Source of the DNA: Bryobacterales bacterium
GTDB taxonomy: Bacteria; Acidobacteriota; Terriglobia; Bryobacterales; UBA6623
Reading direction: 5' to 3'
DNA: 64,000 bases
Assembly (NCBI GenBank): GCA_028819255.1
Contig: JAPPMB010000002.1
Coordinates: 33,301-97,300 of the forward strand
Part shown: piece after piece, positions 12,284 to 20,946 of the stretch
How the letters are laid out: every line of letters begins with the position of its first letter
Position numbering within the stretch: the stretch's first letter is position 1
Made by a program: the position numbers and the translations under genes
Notes under the pieces: model-generated
Told to the model about the DNA's origin: nothing
What the model saw: only the letters and a program-made list of their open reading frames with translations
Database searches by the model: none

Positions 12284-12322
12284 TTTGCTCTTTATTCTAA
12301 GCAAACAGCGCGAGCTGCGCAA
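12284..12322 (-). promoter_or_regulatory. lexA promoter with palindromic LexA operator candidate
   Basis: Read on the minus strand, TTGCGC (12322-12317) and TAGAAT (12299-12294) are separated by exactly 17 bases. A perfect inverted repeat, TTTGCT (12284-12289) and AGCAAA (12300-12305) with a 10-base spacer, sits across the -10 box. A dyad at this place in front of lexA is the expected geometry of a LexA box, but the sequence is neither the CTGT-N8-ACAG nor the GAAC-N4-GTTC type. Confidence 0.6.
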
Positions 12323-12397
12323 GTCGGCTGGATCGATTTCTTGTTCTATTCGCATGTGGCGTCTCCTTATTCGCGTGTCTGCGATAGAATCGGACCT

Positions 12398-13567
12398 GTG
12401 GAGATCGGGCCTATCCAGAAGCAGCTCTTAGTCCACGGCTACGACGGATGGCTGCTGTTCGACCACCATGTGCGCGACCCGATCGCCTACCGCGTGCTCG
12501 GCCTCGACGCCGAGTCCCATGTCTCGCGCCGCTGGTACTACTGGATTCCTGCCGAGGGCGAGCCTGCCAAGCTGGTGCATGCGATCGAGGACGAGCGCCT
12601 CGACAGCCTCCCCGGGACGAAGAGGATCTACACGAGCTGGCAGTCCCACCGCCGGCACTTGGGAGCGATCCTGGAAGGCTCCCGGCGCGTCGCCATGCAG
12701 TATTCGCCCGACTGCATGATCCCCGTCGTCTCGCTGGTTGACGCCGGCACCGTCGACCTGGTCAGGTCCCTGGGCGCGGAGGTCGTCTCATCGGCGGATC
12801 TGGTCCAGTACTTCGAGGCGCGCTGGACCGCCTGGCAGCGTGACAGCCACTTTGAGGCGGGCCGCCGCGTCGACGGTGTGCTGTCCGAGGCCTTTCGGCG
12901 GATCCGGTCCGACATCGGGACGACCGGACGCTCCAGCGAATACGGCATCGCCCAGTTCATCCTTGAACGCTTTCGCGAGGAGGGCATGGTGACGATGGAC
13001 AGTCCGATCGTCGCGGTCAATGCGAACAGCGGCGACCCCCACTACGGACCCGATGCGAGCAGCTCCCGCTCCATCGGCGACGGCGACTTTGTCCTGATTG
13101 ACCTCTGGGCGAAGATCGACGCGCCGGGCTCGGTCTACTACGACATCACGTGGACCGGATATTGCGGCCAGCGCCCCCCAAGCCGCATCCGGGACATCTT
13201 CGAGATCGTGGTTGGAGCCCGCGACAAGGCGCTCGCAACCGTCGACGCCGCGCTGCGGTCAGGAAGACAGGTCGCCGGATGTGAAGTGGACGACGTGACG
13301 CGGAGGCACATTGCTCGCGCCGGCTACGGGGATGCGTTCGTGCACCGGACCGGCCACTCCATCGGCGAGGAAGTGCACGGCAATGGTGCGAATCTGGACA
13401 ATCTTGAAATGAGGGACGAGCGCCAGCTCATCCCCCACACGTGCTTCTCCATCGAACCGGGGATCTATCTGGCGGAATTCGGCGTGCGCAGCGAGATCGA
13501 CTGCTTTGTGGAGCCCGGTCGCGCGCTTGCGACGGGCGCAGTCCAGACCGAGATCGTCAGGATCTAG
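12398..13567 (+). CDS. M24-family metallopeptidase (Xaa-Pro aminopeptidase-like)
   Basis: About 389 residues from the GTG at 12398. It has a creatinase-like N-terminal domain and a C-terminal pita-bread fold. All five metal ligands of the family can be placed: Asp in VLIDLWAKID, Asp in YYDITWTGY, His in HRTGHSIGEEVHGNG, Glu in SIEPGIYL and Glu in VRSEIDCFV. Such enzymes remove N-terminal residues preceding proline or act as related dipeptidases in the cytoplasm. GTG is preferred because a TAGAAT box (12385-12390) ends 7 bases before it, implying a leaderless transcript. Longer starts would run into the lexA regulatory region. Confidence 0.88.
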   Translation: MEIGPIQKQLLVHGYDGWLLFDHHVRDPIAYRVLGLDAESHVSRRWYYWIPAEGEPAKLVHAIEDERLDSLPGTKRIYTSWQSHRRHLGAILEGSRRVAMQYSPDCMIPVVSLVDAGTVDLVRSLGAEVVSSADLVQYFEARWTAWQRDSHFEAGRRVDGVLSEAFRRIRSDIGTTGRSSEYGIAQFILERFREEGMVTMDSPIVAVNANSGDPHYGPDASSSRSIGDGDFVLIDLWAKIDAPGSVYYDITWTGYCGQRPPSRIRDIFEIVVGARDKALATVDAALRSGRQVAGCEVDDVTRRHIARAGYGDAFVHRTGHSIGEEVHGNGANLDNLEMRDERQLIPHTCFSIEPGIYLAEFGVRSEIDCFVEPGRALATGAVQTEIVRI

Positions 13568-13579
13568 AGCCGACCGGAC

Positions 13580-14743
13580 CTACTCCGCTCCAGTGTCGAC
13601 CCACCGGCCCGAGCGGGCCGACTCCAAGGCCGCGTCGCAGACCTTCTGAGTCTGCAGCGCACATCGGAAGTCGGGCTGGGTCGGATTGCCTGACTCGACG
13701 CCCGCCACGAAGTCGGCCAGAGCGTTCACGAACGTGTGTTCGTACCCGATGGTCGTCCCCGGCACCCAGTACATGTCCATGTACGGATGCTCGTGATTGC
13801 TCACGTGGATCTTGCGCCAGCCTGGCAGATGGTCTTCGACCTTCTTTCCCGACTGCTTCTGCGTGTACTCGAAGAAGTGCAGATGCTCGGGATCCTCGAG
13901 GTCGAAGAATACCGAGCCGTCGGCGCCGTTCAACTCCAGCGTGTTGTAGTTCTTGCGCCCGCGAGCGTAGCGGCTGGACTCGAAGGTTCCCATGGACCCG
14001 TTGGCGAATTCGGCCAGGAACATGCACGCATCATCGATCCCGACGGGCTGGACCTTGCCGGTGACGGCATGCACGCGCTCCTTCACGAAGGTGCGGGTGC
14101 GGGCGACCACGCGTTCAATGGGGCCGTTCAGCCACATCGCGGTGTCGATGGAGTGCGCAAGCAGGTCGCCGGTCACGCCCGATCCCGCCACGTCGATGTC
14201 GAGGCGCCAGGTTCCGGGACCGCCCTGGGGCACGTTGGTGCTGATTGTCCAGTCCTGCAGGTAGGTGGCGCGGTAGTGGAAGGGCTGGCCGATGCGCTCC
14301 TCGTCCACAATCTGCTTTGCCAGCGAGATTGCCGGCACGCGGCGGTAGTTGTACCAGACCATGTTCGGTACGCCGGCCTTCTCTACGGCCTCGACCATCG
14401 CTTCCGCTTCCCTGACGTTCATCGCGAGCGGCTTCTCGCAGCAGAGCATCTTGCCGGCCTCGGCAGCGGCCAGAACAATGTCCAGGTGCAGGTGGTTCGG
14501 AGCGCAGACATCCACCAGATCGACGTCATCTGCCGTCGCCACGGCTCGCCAGTCCGTCTCGACCCGTTCGTAGCCCCAGTTGTCCGCAAAGGACTGGACC
14601 TTGCCTCTGTCGCGGGCTGCGACGGCCTTGAGGACGGGACGGTGCTCGACCGGGAAGAAGTCATTCAATCGCTTGTATGCATTGGAGTGGGCCCGGCCCA
14701 TGAAGCCGTAGCCGATCATTCCGATGCGCAGTTCGTTGGCCAT
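13580..14743 (-). CDS. Gfo/Idh/MocA-family NAD(P)-dependent oxidoreductase
   Basis: 387 residues. Rossmann start LRIGMIGYGFMGRAHSNAY, VDVCAPNHLHLDIVLAA, the EKPL motif in CCEKPLAMNVREAEAMV, and the family's C-terminal alpha/beta domain (FESSRYARGRKN, HTFVNALADFV). Relatives oxidise or epimerise sugars, inositols or glycosides. No signal peptide is present, so it is cytoplasmic. It faces the M24 gene tail to tail with 12 bp between. Substrate cannot be read from sequence; in this gene setting a host- or plant-sugar derivative is plausible. Confidence 0.88.
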   Translation of the reverse strand: MANELRIGMIGYGFMGRAHSNAYKRLNDFFPVEHRPVLKAVAARDRGKVQSFADNWGYERVETDWRAVATADDVDLVDVCAPNHLHLDIVLAAAEAGKMLCCEKPLAMNVREAEAMVEAVEKAGVPNMVWYNYRRVPAISLAKQIVDEERIGQPFHYRATYLQDWTISTNVPQGGPGTWRLDIDVAGSGVTGDLLAHSIDTAMWLNGPIERVVARTRTFVKERVHAVTGKVQPVGIDDACMFLAEFANGSMGTFESSRYARGRKNYNTLELNGADGSVFFDLEDPEHLHFFEYTQKQSGKKVEDHLPGWRKIHVSNHEHPYMDMYWVPGTTIGYEHTFVNALADFVAGVESGNPTQPDFRCALQTQKVCDAALESARSGRWVDTGAE

Positions 14744-15238
14744 GTGGTTGCAATTCCTCGAATCGTTAGCCTAGCGACGGTCAGCCTCAGCCGTCAAGTG
14801 AGCGCCGTGTCCTGGTCAACGGCCTTGCGGACCACATGCCGGACGGCCGCGCGGATGGACATGGATACCGCATGGTCGCGCCACGCTTGCGCTGCCCGCC
14901 GGAGACCGGCCCTCCCGCGCGGAACGTCCGACTCATCCGTGGTGTTCGGCCGGGTCGGTGGCGGGAGATGGTCCCGCGGGGAGGCGGGCAATCCTCTAGA
15001 ATGTTCGGAAGCTTCAACCGGACACCCTCGCCGTGCGCGTCCTGGGCCACCGATTCGCAGGAAACTTGCCCGATGACTTTGCCTCCGCCAGACTTCACGT
15101 CGGAAGCCGTCCAGTGGACCCGCCAACCAGGGGGCGGGGCCGCGCCGGAGGAGCGATACCCCCATTGCGATCGCGCAGCTGCAGGCGAGCTGCGGCGAAA
15201 CGAGACATGCGAGCCTGGACGAAGAAAAGGAGGATTCC
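14744..15238 (+). promoter_or_regulatory. non-coding stretch with a TAGAAT box (14997-15002)
   Basis: No gene is supported here. A TAGAAT hexamer of the type seen before several other genes lies at 14997-15002. If used, it would give the downstream LRR gene a leader of about 230 bases. No clear -35 or stable leader structure was seen. Confidence 0.3.
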
Positions 15239-15883
15239 ATGCGGAGTGCATTGATTGTGATTTCCCTGACCCTCGGGCTGGTTGGGCCCGGACTTGCCCA
15301 GGAGGCCGAGCTCGATTCAGCCGTTGTTGAGAAGATCGAGGAGCTGGGCGGCAGGGTCATGCGGGTCGCCCAGAATGATCCCGGCGTCGAAGTGTCCTTT
15401 CATCTGGGCCGAAACCGCGACGGCTTGCGCCGTCACGATGCCCCGAAGCCCGGCGAGCCCGAACCACCGGCCATTGACGACGGGCTGGCGGCACTGGGCG
15501 GCCTTGAATTGGTCTCGCTGCACCTTGGCGGCACCGACGTGACCGATGCCGGCCTGTCACACCTGGCCGGCCTGACGTCGTTGAAGCGCCTTCATCTCGA
15601 GAATACTGGGATTACGGACGCCGGCTTGGTTCATCTCGCCGAGCTGGAAGAGCTTCTGTATCTCAACCTGTATCAGACCGAGGTGTCGGATGCGGGCCTG
15701 AGCCACCTCCAGGGACTGAAGAACCTCAAGAACCTCTACTTGTGGCAGACAAACGTCACGCCCGAAGGAGCTGCGTCGCTCAAGGAATCCCTTACCGAAT
15801 GCGACGTGGACCTTGGCTGGCAGGAGCCGGAGGAGGCCGAGGAGCCGGAGGAGGCCGAGGAATCAGCCGACCCCGACGCCTGA
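15239..15883 (+). CDS. secreted leucine-rich-repeat protein
   Basis: 214 residues with a strong ribosome site (AGGAGG, six bases before ATG). A signal peptide (MRSALIVISLTLGLVGPGLA) is followed by a ~60-residue lead-in, then four repeats of ~24 residues of the form GLxxLxxLxLxxTxVTDAGLxHL (e.g. LASLKRLHLEN-like, TGITDAGLVHLAELEELLYL). The C-terminus is an acidic tail of PEEAEE repeats. This LRR type is common in Planctomycetes and relatives and usually forms a binding scaffold; no enzyme domain is present. It is the only gene on its transcript as far as can be seen. Confidence 0.82.
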   Translation: MRSALIVISLTLGLVGPGLAQEAELDSAVVEKIEELGGRVMRVAQNDPGVEVSFHLGRNRDGLRRHDAPKPGEPEPPAIDDGLAALGGLELVSLHLGGTDVTDAGLSHLAGLTSLKRLHLENTGITDAGLVHLAELEELLYLNLYQTEVSDAGLSHLQGLKNLKNLYLWQTNVTPEGAASLKESLTECDVDLGWQEPEEAEEPEEAEESADPDA

Positions 15884-16154
15884 GCGCTGGCTCAGGCTGC
15901 GCCGCGCCACCGGCCTCCACGCGAGCACCTTGGCGTGGAGAAGGTCGGGCGCGCCGGACCCGCAATCAGTCCGGCTGCGGCGTTGCGGATTCCTCGCCTA
16001 CGTTTCGCCCCTCGCTCGTGGTCCACGACGTGCCGTTAGCGCATCGTCGCGGCGCACCTCCTCGCTTCCCTGCTGAGGGCGCGCGCCCGACAGGCGTGCC
16101 GAAGGCTCATGCCGGTTGGGGTCAGGAAGGGCGTCCGATTTGCCAAACTGAAGC

Positions 16155-16976
16155 TTGTCACTCCGTTCGCTGGAAATCCTCAATCCCGACGCCAGTGCGG
16201 CCAATGCCCGCGTGGGGCTGTTCGACTTTGACGGCACTCTGTCCCTGGTCAGGGCGGGCTGGTTCGACGTCATGGTACCCATGATGGTCGAAGTCCTTGC
16301 AGACCTTGGCACCGGCGAGTCCGAGGAGGAGCTGACGGCCATCGTCGAGGAATACGTTGGACAGCTCACCGGGCGCCAGACGATCTACCAGATGATCGAG
16401 TTCGCCGATCAGATCCGCCGCAGGGGCGGAGTTCCCAGGGATCCCATGGAGTACAAGCACGACTACCTGGAGCTGCTGATGGTGAGGATTCGGCACCGGA
16501 GGGAGGCGTTGCGGGCAGGGAGACTGGATCCCGACGAAATGATGGTGCCCGGCGGACGCCGGCTCCTGGACGCCCTGCGTCAGCGTGGCATGAAGCTCTT
16601 TCTCGCCAGCGGCACGGATCAGCCGTTCATGCGGGAGGAGGCCCGTCTGCTGCAGGTCGATTCGTACTTCGAGGGCGGCATTTACGGTGCCCGCGACGAC
16701 TACCGGAACTTCTCCAAGAAGATCCTCGTCGAGCAGATCATCCGGGAGAGCGATTATCAGGGCGGCGACTTTCTGGGTTTCGGTGACGGATTTGTGGAGG
16801 TCGATGTCGTCAAGTCCGTCGGGGGGCACGCCGTAGGGGTTGCGACCGACGAGCCCAACTGTGTCGAGGTCGATCCGGTCAAGCGCCGGCGCCTCGCCGG
16901 CGTGGGCGCCGATTGGATAGTGCCCAACTTCAATGCGCACAATGAACTGATGACGGCGATGTTCGGGTCTTGCTGA
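16155..16976 (+). CDS. HAD-superfamily phosphatase
   Basis: 273 residues. HAD motif I is GLFDFDGTLS, motif II LFLASGT, the motif III lysine lies in NFSKKILVEQII, and motif IV is FLGFGDGFVEVDVVK. A large helical cap sits between motifs I and II. The start is taken as TTG 16155, with little ribosome-site support; the in-frame GTG at 16210 would cut into the fold just ahead of motif I. It is the first gene of a four-gene run (HAD, deoxyhypusine-synthase-like, sugar kinase, SIS isomerase). A sugar-phosphate phosphatase, like GmhB in ADP-heptose synthesis, fits the context. Specific activity is inferred. Confidence 0.8.
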   Translation: MSLRSLEILNPDASAANARVGLFDFDGTLSLVRAGWFDVMVPMMVEVLADLGTGESEEELTAIVEEYVGQLTGRQTIYQMIEFADQIRRRGGVPRDPMEYKHDYLELLMVRIRHRREALRAGRLDPDEMMVPGGRRLLDALRQRGMKLFLASGTDQPFMREEARLLQVDSYFEGGIYGARDDYRNFSKKILVEQIIRESDYQGGDFLGFGDGFVEVDVVKSVGGHAVGVATDEPNCVEVDPVKRRRLAGVGADWIVPNFNAHNELMTAMFGSC

Positions 16977-17016
16977 CGGAGCCCGCCGAAGCAGCCTGCG
17001 AGGAGATCACAGCTAG

Positions 17017-18003
17017 ATGCAATCGAAGTATCCGGTCTTTGACCGTTCCCGCCTCCGAGTCCGCCCCTTGAGGGAGCGCGAGCACGATATGGATCTCGGC
17101 CACCTCCTGGCCGTTGACGAGCAGGTGGAGGAAGCCGACTCTAAGCTGGCTGCGGCACTTGAACTGGTGGCGCCGAGGCTTGCCGCGAGCGGACCGGCCG
17201 CAAGGATTCTCATGATGGGAGCCCATGTCATTAAGTCGGGGGTGTCCCGACAGGTCATCGACCTGCTCGAGAGGGGGGCGTTCACGCACGTCGCCATGAA
17301 CGGCGCCGGAGCGATTCACGACTTCGAACTGGCGCGAATTGGGGCCACGACCGAGAGCGTCGCCCGATACATCCGGACCGGTGAGTTCGGCCTGTGGGAC
17401 GAGACAGCGATTCTCAACGACTGGGCCGTTGACGGAGCCCGGATCGGCCTGGGCCTGGGCGAGAACTTCGGGCGACGGATCCTCGAGGATAGGCTCCCGC
17501 ATCGGGACGTCAGCATTCTTGCACGGGCCTACGAGCTAGGCGTTCCGGTGACGGTCCATGTCGGTGTCGGCTACGACATCACCCATGAGCATCCCAATTG
17601 CGACGGGGCGGCCTACGGAGCCGGCAGCTACAGGGACTTCCTGATCTACACCAAGTCGGTCGAGAGCTTGGAGGGCGGCATCATGGTGAGCCTTGGATCG
17701 GCCATCATGGGACCGGAAGTCTATCTCAAAGCCCTCGCGATGGCCCGCAACGTCGCCCGACAGGAAGGGCGCCCGATCACCGACTTCATGACTGCGGTCT
17801 TCGACTTGGTACCGATCCAAGGGGACGTGCACCGAGAGCTCCCCAAGAGCGATCCCGGCTACTACTTCCGGCCGCACAAGACCATTCTGGTGCGGACCGT
17901 GGCGGACGGCGGCCAGAGCCTGTACATTCGCGGCGACCACCGCATCACGGTTCCGGCCCTGCGTCGGGCTGTATCGGAGTGCATGAAGGCCCATGCAGGA
18001 TGA
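17017..18003 (+). CDS. deoxyhypusine-synthase-like protein of unknown substrate
   Basis: 328 residues, no signal peptide. The central part (GAHVIKSGVSRQVIDLLERG, HVAMNGAGAIHDFELARIG, IRTGEFGLWDETAILND) recalls the NAD-binding fold of deoxyhypusine synthase, in which a T/N-G-A/G-G-x-x-H-D motif is typical. Bacteria lack hypusinated eIF5A, so bacterial relatives have other jobs (e.g. homospermidine synthesis) or unknown ones. It begins 40 bp after the HAD gene, and its stop overlaps the kinase start (ATGA). That coupling ties it to a sugar-phosphate route rather than to polyamines. Family assignment is by motif and is moderate. Confidence 0.5.
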   Translation: MQSKYPVFDRSRLRVRPLREREHDMDLGHLLAVDEQVEEADSKLAAALELVAPRLAASGPAARILMMGAHVIKSGVSRQVIDLLERGAFTHVAMNGAGAIHDFELARIGATTESVARYIRTGEFGLWDETAILNDWAVDGARIGLGLGENFGRRILEDRLPHRDVSILARAYELGVPVTVHVGVGYDITHEHPNCDGAAYGAGSYRDFLIYTKSVESLEGGIMVSLGSAIMGPEVYLKALAMARNVARQEGRPITDFMTAVFDLVPIQGDVHRELPKSDPGYYFRPHKTILVRTVADGGQSLYIRGDHRITVPALRRAVSECMKAHAG

Positions 18004-19004
18004 CCTGCGACGAGGTGCTCGCGGGCGCCGCGGACGCCCGCATGCTGGTTGTCGGAGACATCTGTCTGGACCGCTGGTGCCGGTACGATCCGTCGTTGGG
18101 CGAGCCGTCTGCGGAGACGGGCATCCCTCGGGTCGCGGTCACAGGCACCTCCGTGACGCCTGGCGCGGGAGGAACCGTTGCGGCCAACCTGGCCGCGCTA
18201 AACGTGGGCCATGTCGGCGTGCTCGGGGCGGTTGGCGAGGACGGACATGCTCACGAGCTGCGCGAGGCCCTCAGGGCGCGACGGATCGGGATAGGACACC
18301 TGGTTTCGACCGACGCCGCAGCGACATTCACGTACACCAAGCTGATCAATGACAGGACAGGGCGGGAGGACTTGCCGCGGGTCGACTTCGTCAACGCGAG
18401 GCCCCTGCCTCAAGCTGCCGAGCGACGGCTGGTGAACCGCTTTCTGAGCGTTGCGGACGACTACGATGCGGTGATCGTGGCTGACCAGGCGGAGACCGAC
18501 CAGGGGGGTGTGGTGACACCGCGGCTTCGGGAGGCAGCCTGCGAACGCGCGCTGGCCCGTCCCGGGCAGATCTTCGTCGCTGACTCGCGCCGCCGGGTCC
18601 AGCGCTTCCGCAACGTGATCGCGACTCCGAACGAGTCCGAGGCCGCGTTGGCGTGCATCGAGGAGTTTGGAGAGGCCGACACCTCTTCCTTCGGTAGGCT
18701 GCACCGGTTGATCGGCGGCCCCGCCTTGGTCGTTTCGGCGGGGGGAGCGGGAGCCTGGCTTGTCGATGATTGCGGATCGCGTCTTCTGCAGTCCCGTGCC
18801 GCGGGCGACGTGGTCGATGTCTGTGGGGCGGGAGACAGTCTGGCGGCCGGCCTCGCCCTGGCGCTCGTTTCAGGAGCGGGGATCGAGTCCGCGCTGCGGT
18901 TTGGCATAATCGTGGCGGGAGTTACCGTCACCAAGCCGGGCACGGGGACGGCGAGCCCGCAAGAGGTGCTGGCGGTCGCGGCTTCAGCCGCCGGCGGCAG
19001 GTGA
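18000..19004 (+). CDS. PfkB/RfaE-type sugar kinase
   Basis: 334 residues starting at the ATG overlapping the previous stop. The ribokinase-family sugar-binding start is MLVVGDICLDRWCRYDPS, then PGAGGTVAANLAALNVGHVG. The catalytic loop is VVDVCGAGDSLAAGLALAL, with Asp as base and GAGD as anion hole. The closest pattern is the kinase domain of HldE/RfaE, which makes heptose 1,7-bisphosphate; the HldE nucleotidyltransferase half is absent. Together with the SIS-domain gene 3 bp downstream and a HAD phosphatase upstream, it suggests synthesis of an activated heptose or similar sugar for the envelope. That role is inferred from context. Confidence 0.78.
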   Translation: MTCDEVLAGAADARMLVVGDICLDRWCRYDPSLGEPSAETGIPRVAVTGTSVTPGAGGTVAANLAALNVGHVGVLGAVGEDGHAHELREALRARRIGIGHLVSTDAAATFTYTKLINDRTGREDLPRVDFVNARPLPQAAERRLVNRFLSVADDYDAVIVADQAETDQGGVVTPRLREAACERALARPGQIFVADSRRRVQRFRNVIATPNESEAALACIEEFGEADTSSFGRLHRLIGGPALVVSAGGAGAWLVDDCGSRLLQSRAAGDVVDVCGAGDSLAAGLALALVSGAGIESALRFGIIVAGVTVTKPGTGTASPQEVLAVAASAAGGR

Positions 19005-19007
19005 GGC

Positions 19008-19565
19008 ATGTCCTTCGCAAGAGACTACAAACAGCAACTTCTGAGAGCATTGGACTCCGTCGACCTCGACAGGGTCGAGGGGCTGATCGATGTTTTTCGC
19101 CGGGCTCGAGAAGAGGATCGGCAGATCTTCGTGTTCGGGAACGGCGGCAGCGCGGCCACCGCGAACCACTTCGCCTGCGACATCGTCAAGGGGGCGAGCT
19201 ACGGCCGGGACAGGCGGTTCCGCATCCTGTCCCTCAGTGAGCAGATCCCGACTATGACGGCATACTCCAACGACGTGGGCTACGAGAGTGTGTTCGTGGA
19301 GCCGCTGAGGAATTTCGCCCGGCCGGGGGACGTGGCGATGGGGATCAGCGGCAGCGGCGATTCCGAGAACGTGGTGCAGGCAATCAACTACGCCAACTCG
19401 ATCGGATGCTACACCGTGGGGTTGAGCGGTATCACTGGCGGCAGGCTGCGCCCCAGCGTCGACCTGAGCCTCCATGTGGGCGACCACCACATGGGACGGG
19501 TCGAGGACGCCCATTTCTTCATCTGCCACATGGTCTGCTACCACTTCATGGACACCGAGACGTAG
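19008..19565 (+). CDS. SIS-domain sugar-phosphate isomerase, GmhA-like
   Basis: 185 residues, the length of GmhA. Typical features: IFVFGNGGSAATANHFACDI (phosphate-binding GNGGSA loop), VAMGISGSGDSENVVQAINY and VEDAHFFICHMVCYHFM. GmhA converts sedoheptulose 7-phosphate to D-glycero-D-manno-heptose 7-phosphate in lipopolysaccharide core synthesis. It starts 3 bp after the kinase stop with GGCAGGTGAGG in front, so it is the fourth gene of the operon. A nucleotidyltransferase and an epimerase needed for ADP-heptose are not in the window. Confidence 0.82.
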   Translation: MSFARDYKQQLLRALDSVDLDRVEGLIDVFRRAREEDRQIFVFGNGGSAATANHFACDIVKGASYGRDRRFRILSLSEQIPTMTAYSNDVGYESVFVEPLRNFARPGDVAMGISGSGDSENVVQAINYANSIGCYTVGLSGITGGRLRPSVDLSLHVGDHHMGRVEDAHFFICHMVCYHFMDTET

Positions 19566-19594
19566 AGGTCCCGGCCCCGGCCCCGTGCCGGGCC

Positions 19595-20404
19595 CTAGAG
19601 GGGAGCCCGACCGATGCGGACGCGGCTGGATCGGCGGTTGCGGTTCGGGTCCGGTCCGGCTCCGTAGTTTCCGCCCCGCTGGCCAATGTTCCGGTCGAAC
19701 CGCAGGTCGTCCTCGTCGAACTGCAGATCCCCTTCGAGGAGCATCTCAAGGTGCGTTCCGCGGTCGAGCATCGCGTCGGGGCCGCGGGTGAGAAGCACCC
19801 TCGCCGTGCCGGCCGCCGCGCCGGCGGCTGCCCCAATGCCCGTCCCAGCGCCCCGCCGCCCAGAGATCGCTCCAGCCAGCACGCCGATCGAGGCACCCGC
19901 AGCTGTTGTTCGAGCGATGTCCTCCGCATCCTCGCCCTTCGTGCCCTCCGACTTGATTTCTCCAGACTCGCGGTCAAGACTGTCGGGTGATCGCCCGTCA
20001 AGCATGTCAGGGCGTCCGGCGAGACTGCGAATCACCCCATTCGGGAGGATCATTTCGTCGAGCCGGACCATCAGCTTGCCTCGGCCCTTGATCCGGCCGG
20101 GGCGCTTGGCGTGCGTCACCGTGCCCGACACATGGGTTCCAGTCGGGATTACAATCCGGCCGTCCTGGACCACCGGGTAGACGGACTCCAGGTAGACTGG
20201 ATCCCCTGCCTTGGAGTGCTTCGAGCTCACGCTGTTGATCATCACCAGCGGCACGCGGGTTCCCGCTGGAATCGTGACCGTGTCGGTGGCCGGCACGCCT
20301 CCCTCTGTTTCGTCGTTGTTCTCCGGCGAGACGGACTCCGCAGAGCCGAATGCCAGAGTGGCCAGCAACAAGCCCGCCGCAGCCGCCGTGATGATGCGAT
20401 TCAT
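19595..20404 (-). CDS. secreted TrbI/VirB10-like protein
   Basis: About 269 residues. Start ATG 20404 has AGGGG eight bases upstream (ATG 20410 is also possible). A signal peptide (MNRIITAAAAGLLLATLAFGS) leads to a VirB10-C-like beta region: TVTIPAGTRVPLVMINSVSS, AGDPVYLESVYPVV, GRIVIPTGTHVSGTVTHAKR. A Gly/Ala-rich helix (GAGTGIGAAAGAAAGTARVL) follows, then an Asp/Arg-rich tail. Such stand-alone proteins occur in Acidobacteria without a type IV secretion system; they may help span or stabilise the envelope. No VirB partners are nearby. A TAGAAT box lies on this strand at 20487-20482. Confidence 0.6.
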   Translation of the reverse strand: MNRIITAAAAGLLLATLAFGSAESVSPENNDETEGGVPATDTVTIPAGTRVPLVMINSVSSKHSKAGDPVYLESVYPVVQDGRIVIPTGTHVSGTVTHAKRPGRIKGRGKLMVRLDEMILPNGVIRSLAGRPDMLDGRSPDSLDRESGEIKSEGTKGEDAEDIARTTAAGASIGVLAGAISGRRGAGTGIGAAAGAAAGTARVLLTRGPDAMLDRGTHLEMLLEGDLQFDEDDLRFDRNIGQRGGNYGAGPDPNRNRRSSRVRIGRAPL

Positions 20405-20600
20405 GTCCATGCCCCTGCGCTCTCTGTGATTCCGGCCCCTGGTCGGGAGCGGTTGCCACGCTGTTCTCACTAGATGAAACGATTCTAATGGCCAGCCGGT
20501 TTCAATCCCGGGCAGGCCGACCTGTTGCTAGAATGGTTGCGTCCCGGGCTGTGTGAGATGTCATGCCCCTGATTGAAGGCCCGGGAAGAGCCCCCGGCGT

Positions 20601-20924
20601 ATGCCCCTGTACGAATACGAGTGCTTGGAGTGCGGGGAGCGCTTCGAGATCATCCAGAAATTCGCCGACAGCCCGATCAAGGTGCATTCCGAGCATCGCG
20701 GCTCGCGGTGCGACGGCGCGGTGCGCAAGCTGCTGGCGGCCCCCGCGTTCCAGTTCAAGGGCACCGGGTGGTATGTGACCGACTACGGTCGGGCCGGCAA
20801 GAAGCCGCCTGCCGAGGGCAGCGGCTCCGACGGACAGAAGAAGGGCAAGCAGGACAGCCAGTCCAAGGCCGTCAGGCCGCCGGTCAAGGGAAGCGATTCC
20901 GCCGCGGGCGCCGCCGCCTCGTAG
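20601..20924 (+). CDS. FmdB-family putative regulatory protein with reduced zinc ribbon
   Basis: 107 residues. MPLYEYECLECGERFEIIQK and LLAAPAFQFKGTGWYVTDYG are the FmdB signature. The family normally has two CxxC pairs; here only CLECG is intact. Where the second pair belongs, the sequence is SEHRGSRCDGAVRKL, with one cysteine. A zinc site using His could remain, or zinc binding may be lost. The C-terminus is low-complexity and charged. A TAGAAT box (20529-20534) lies 66 bases upstream. Function of the family is poorly defined (named from formamidase regulation). Confidence 0.82.
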   Translation: MPLYEYECLECGERFEIIQKFADSPIKVHSEHRGSRCDGAVRKLLAAPAFQFKGTGWYVTDYGRAGKKPPAEGSGSDGQKKGKQDSQSKAVRPPVKGSDSAAGAAAS

Positions 20925-20946
20925 CTTTCCCGCAACGTCTCCGTCC

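Noticed and set aside
16071..16082. GGGCGCGCGCCC palindrome before the HAD gene
   Set aside because: A short G+C palindrome expected by chance at this composition, with no positional meaning.
19567..19600. G+C hairpin between the SIS gene and the convergent VirB10-like gene as a terminator
   Set aside because: The pairing is imperfect and there is no T tract; not strong enough to annotate.
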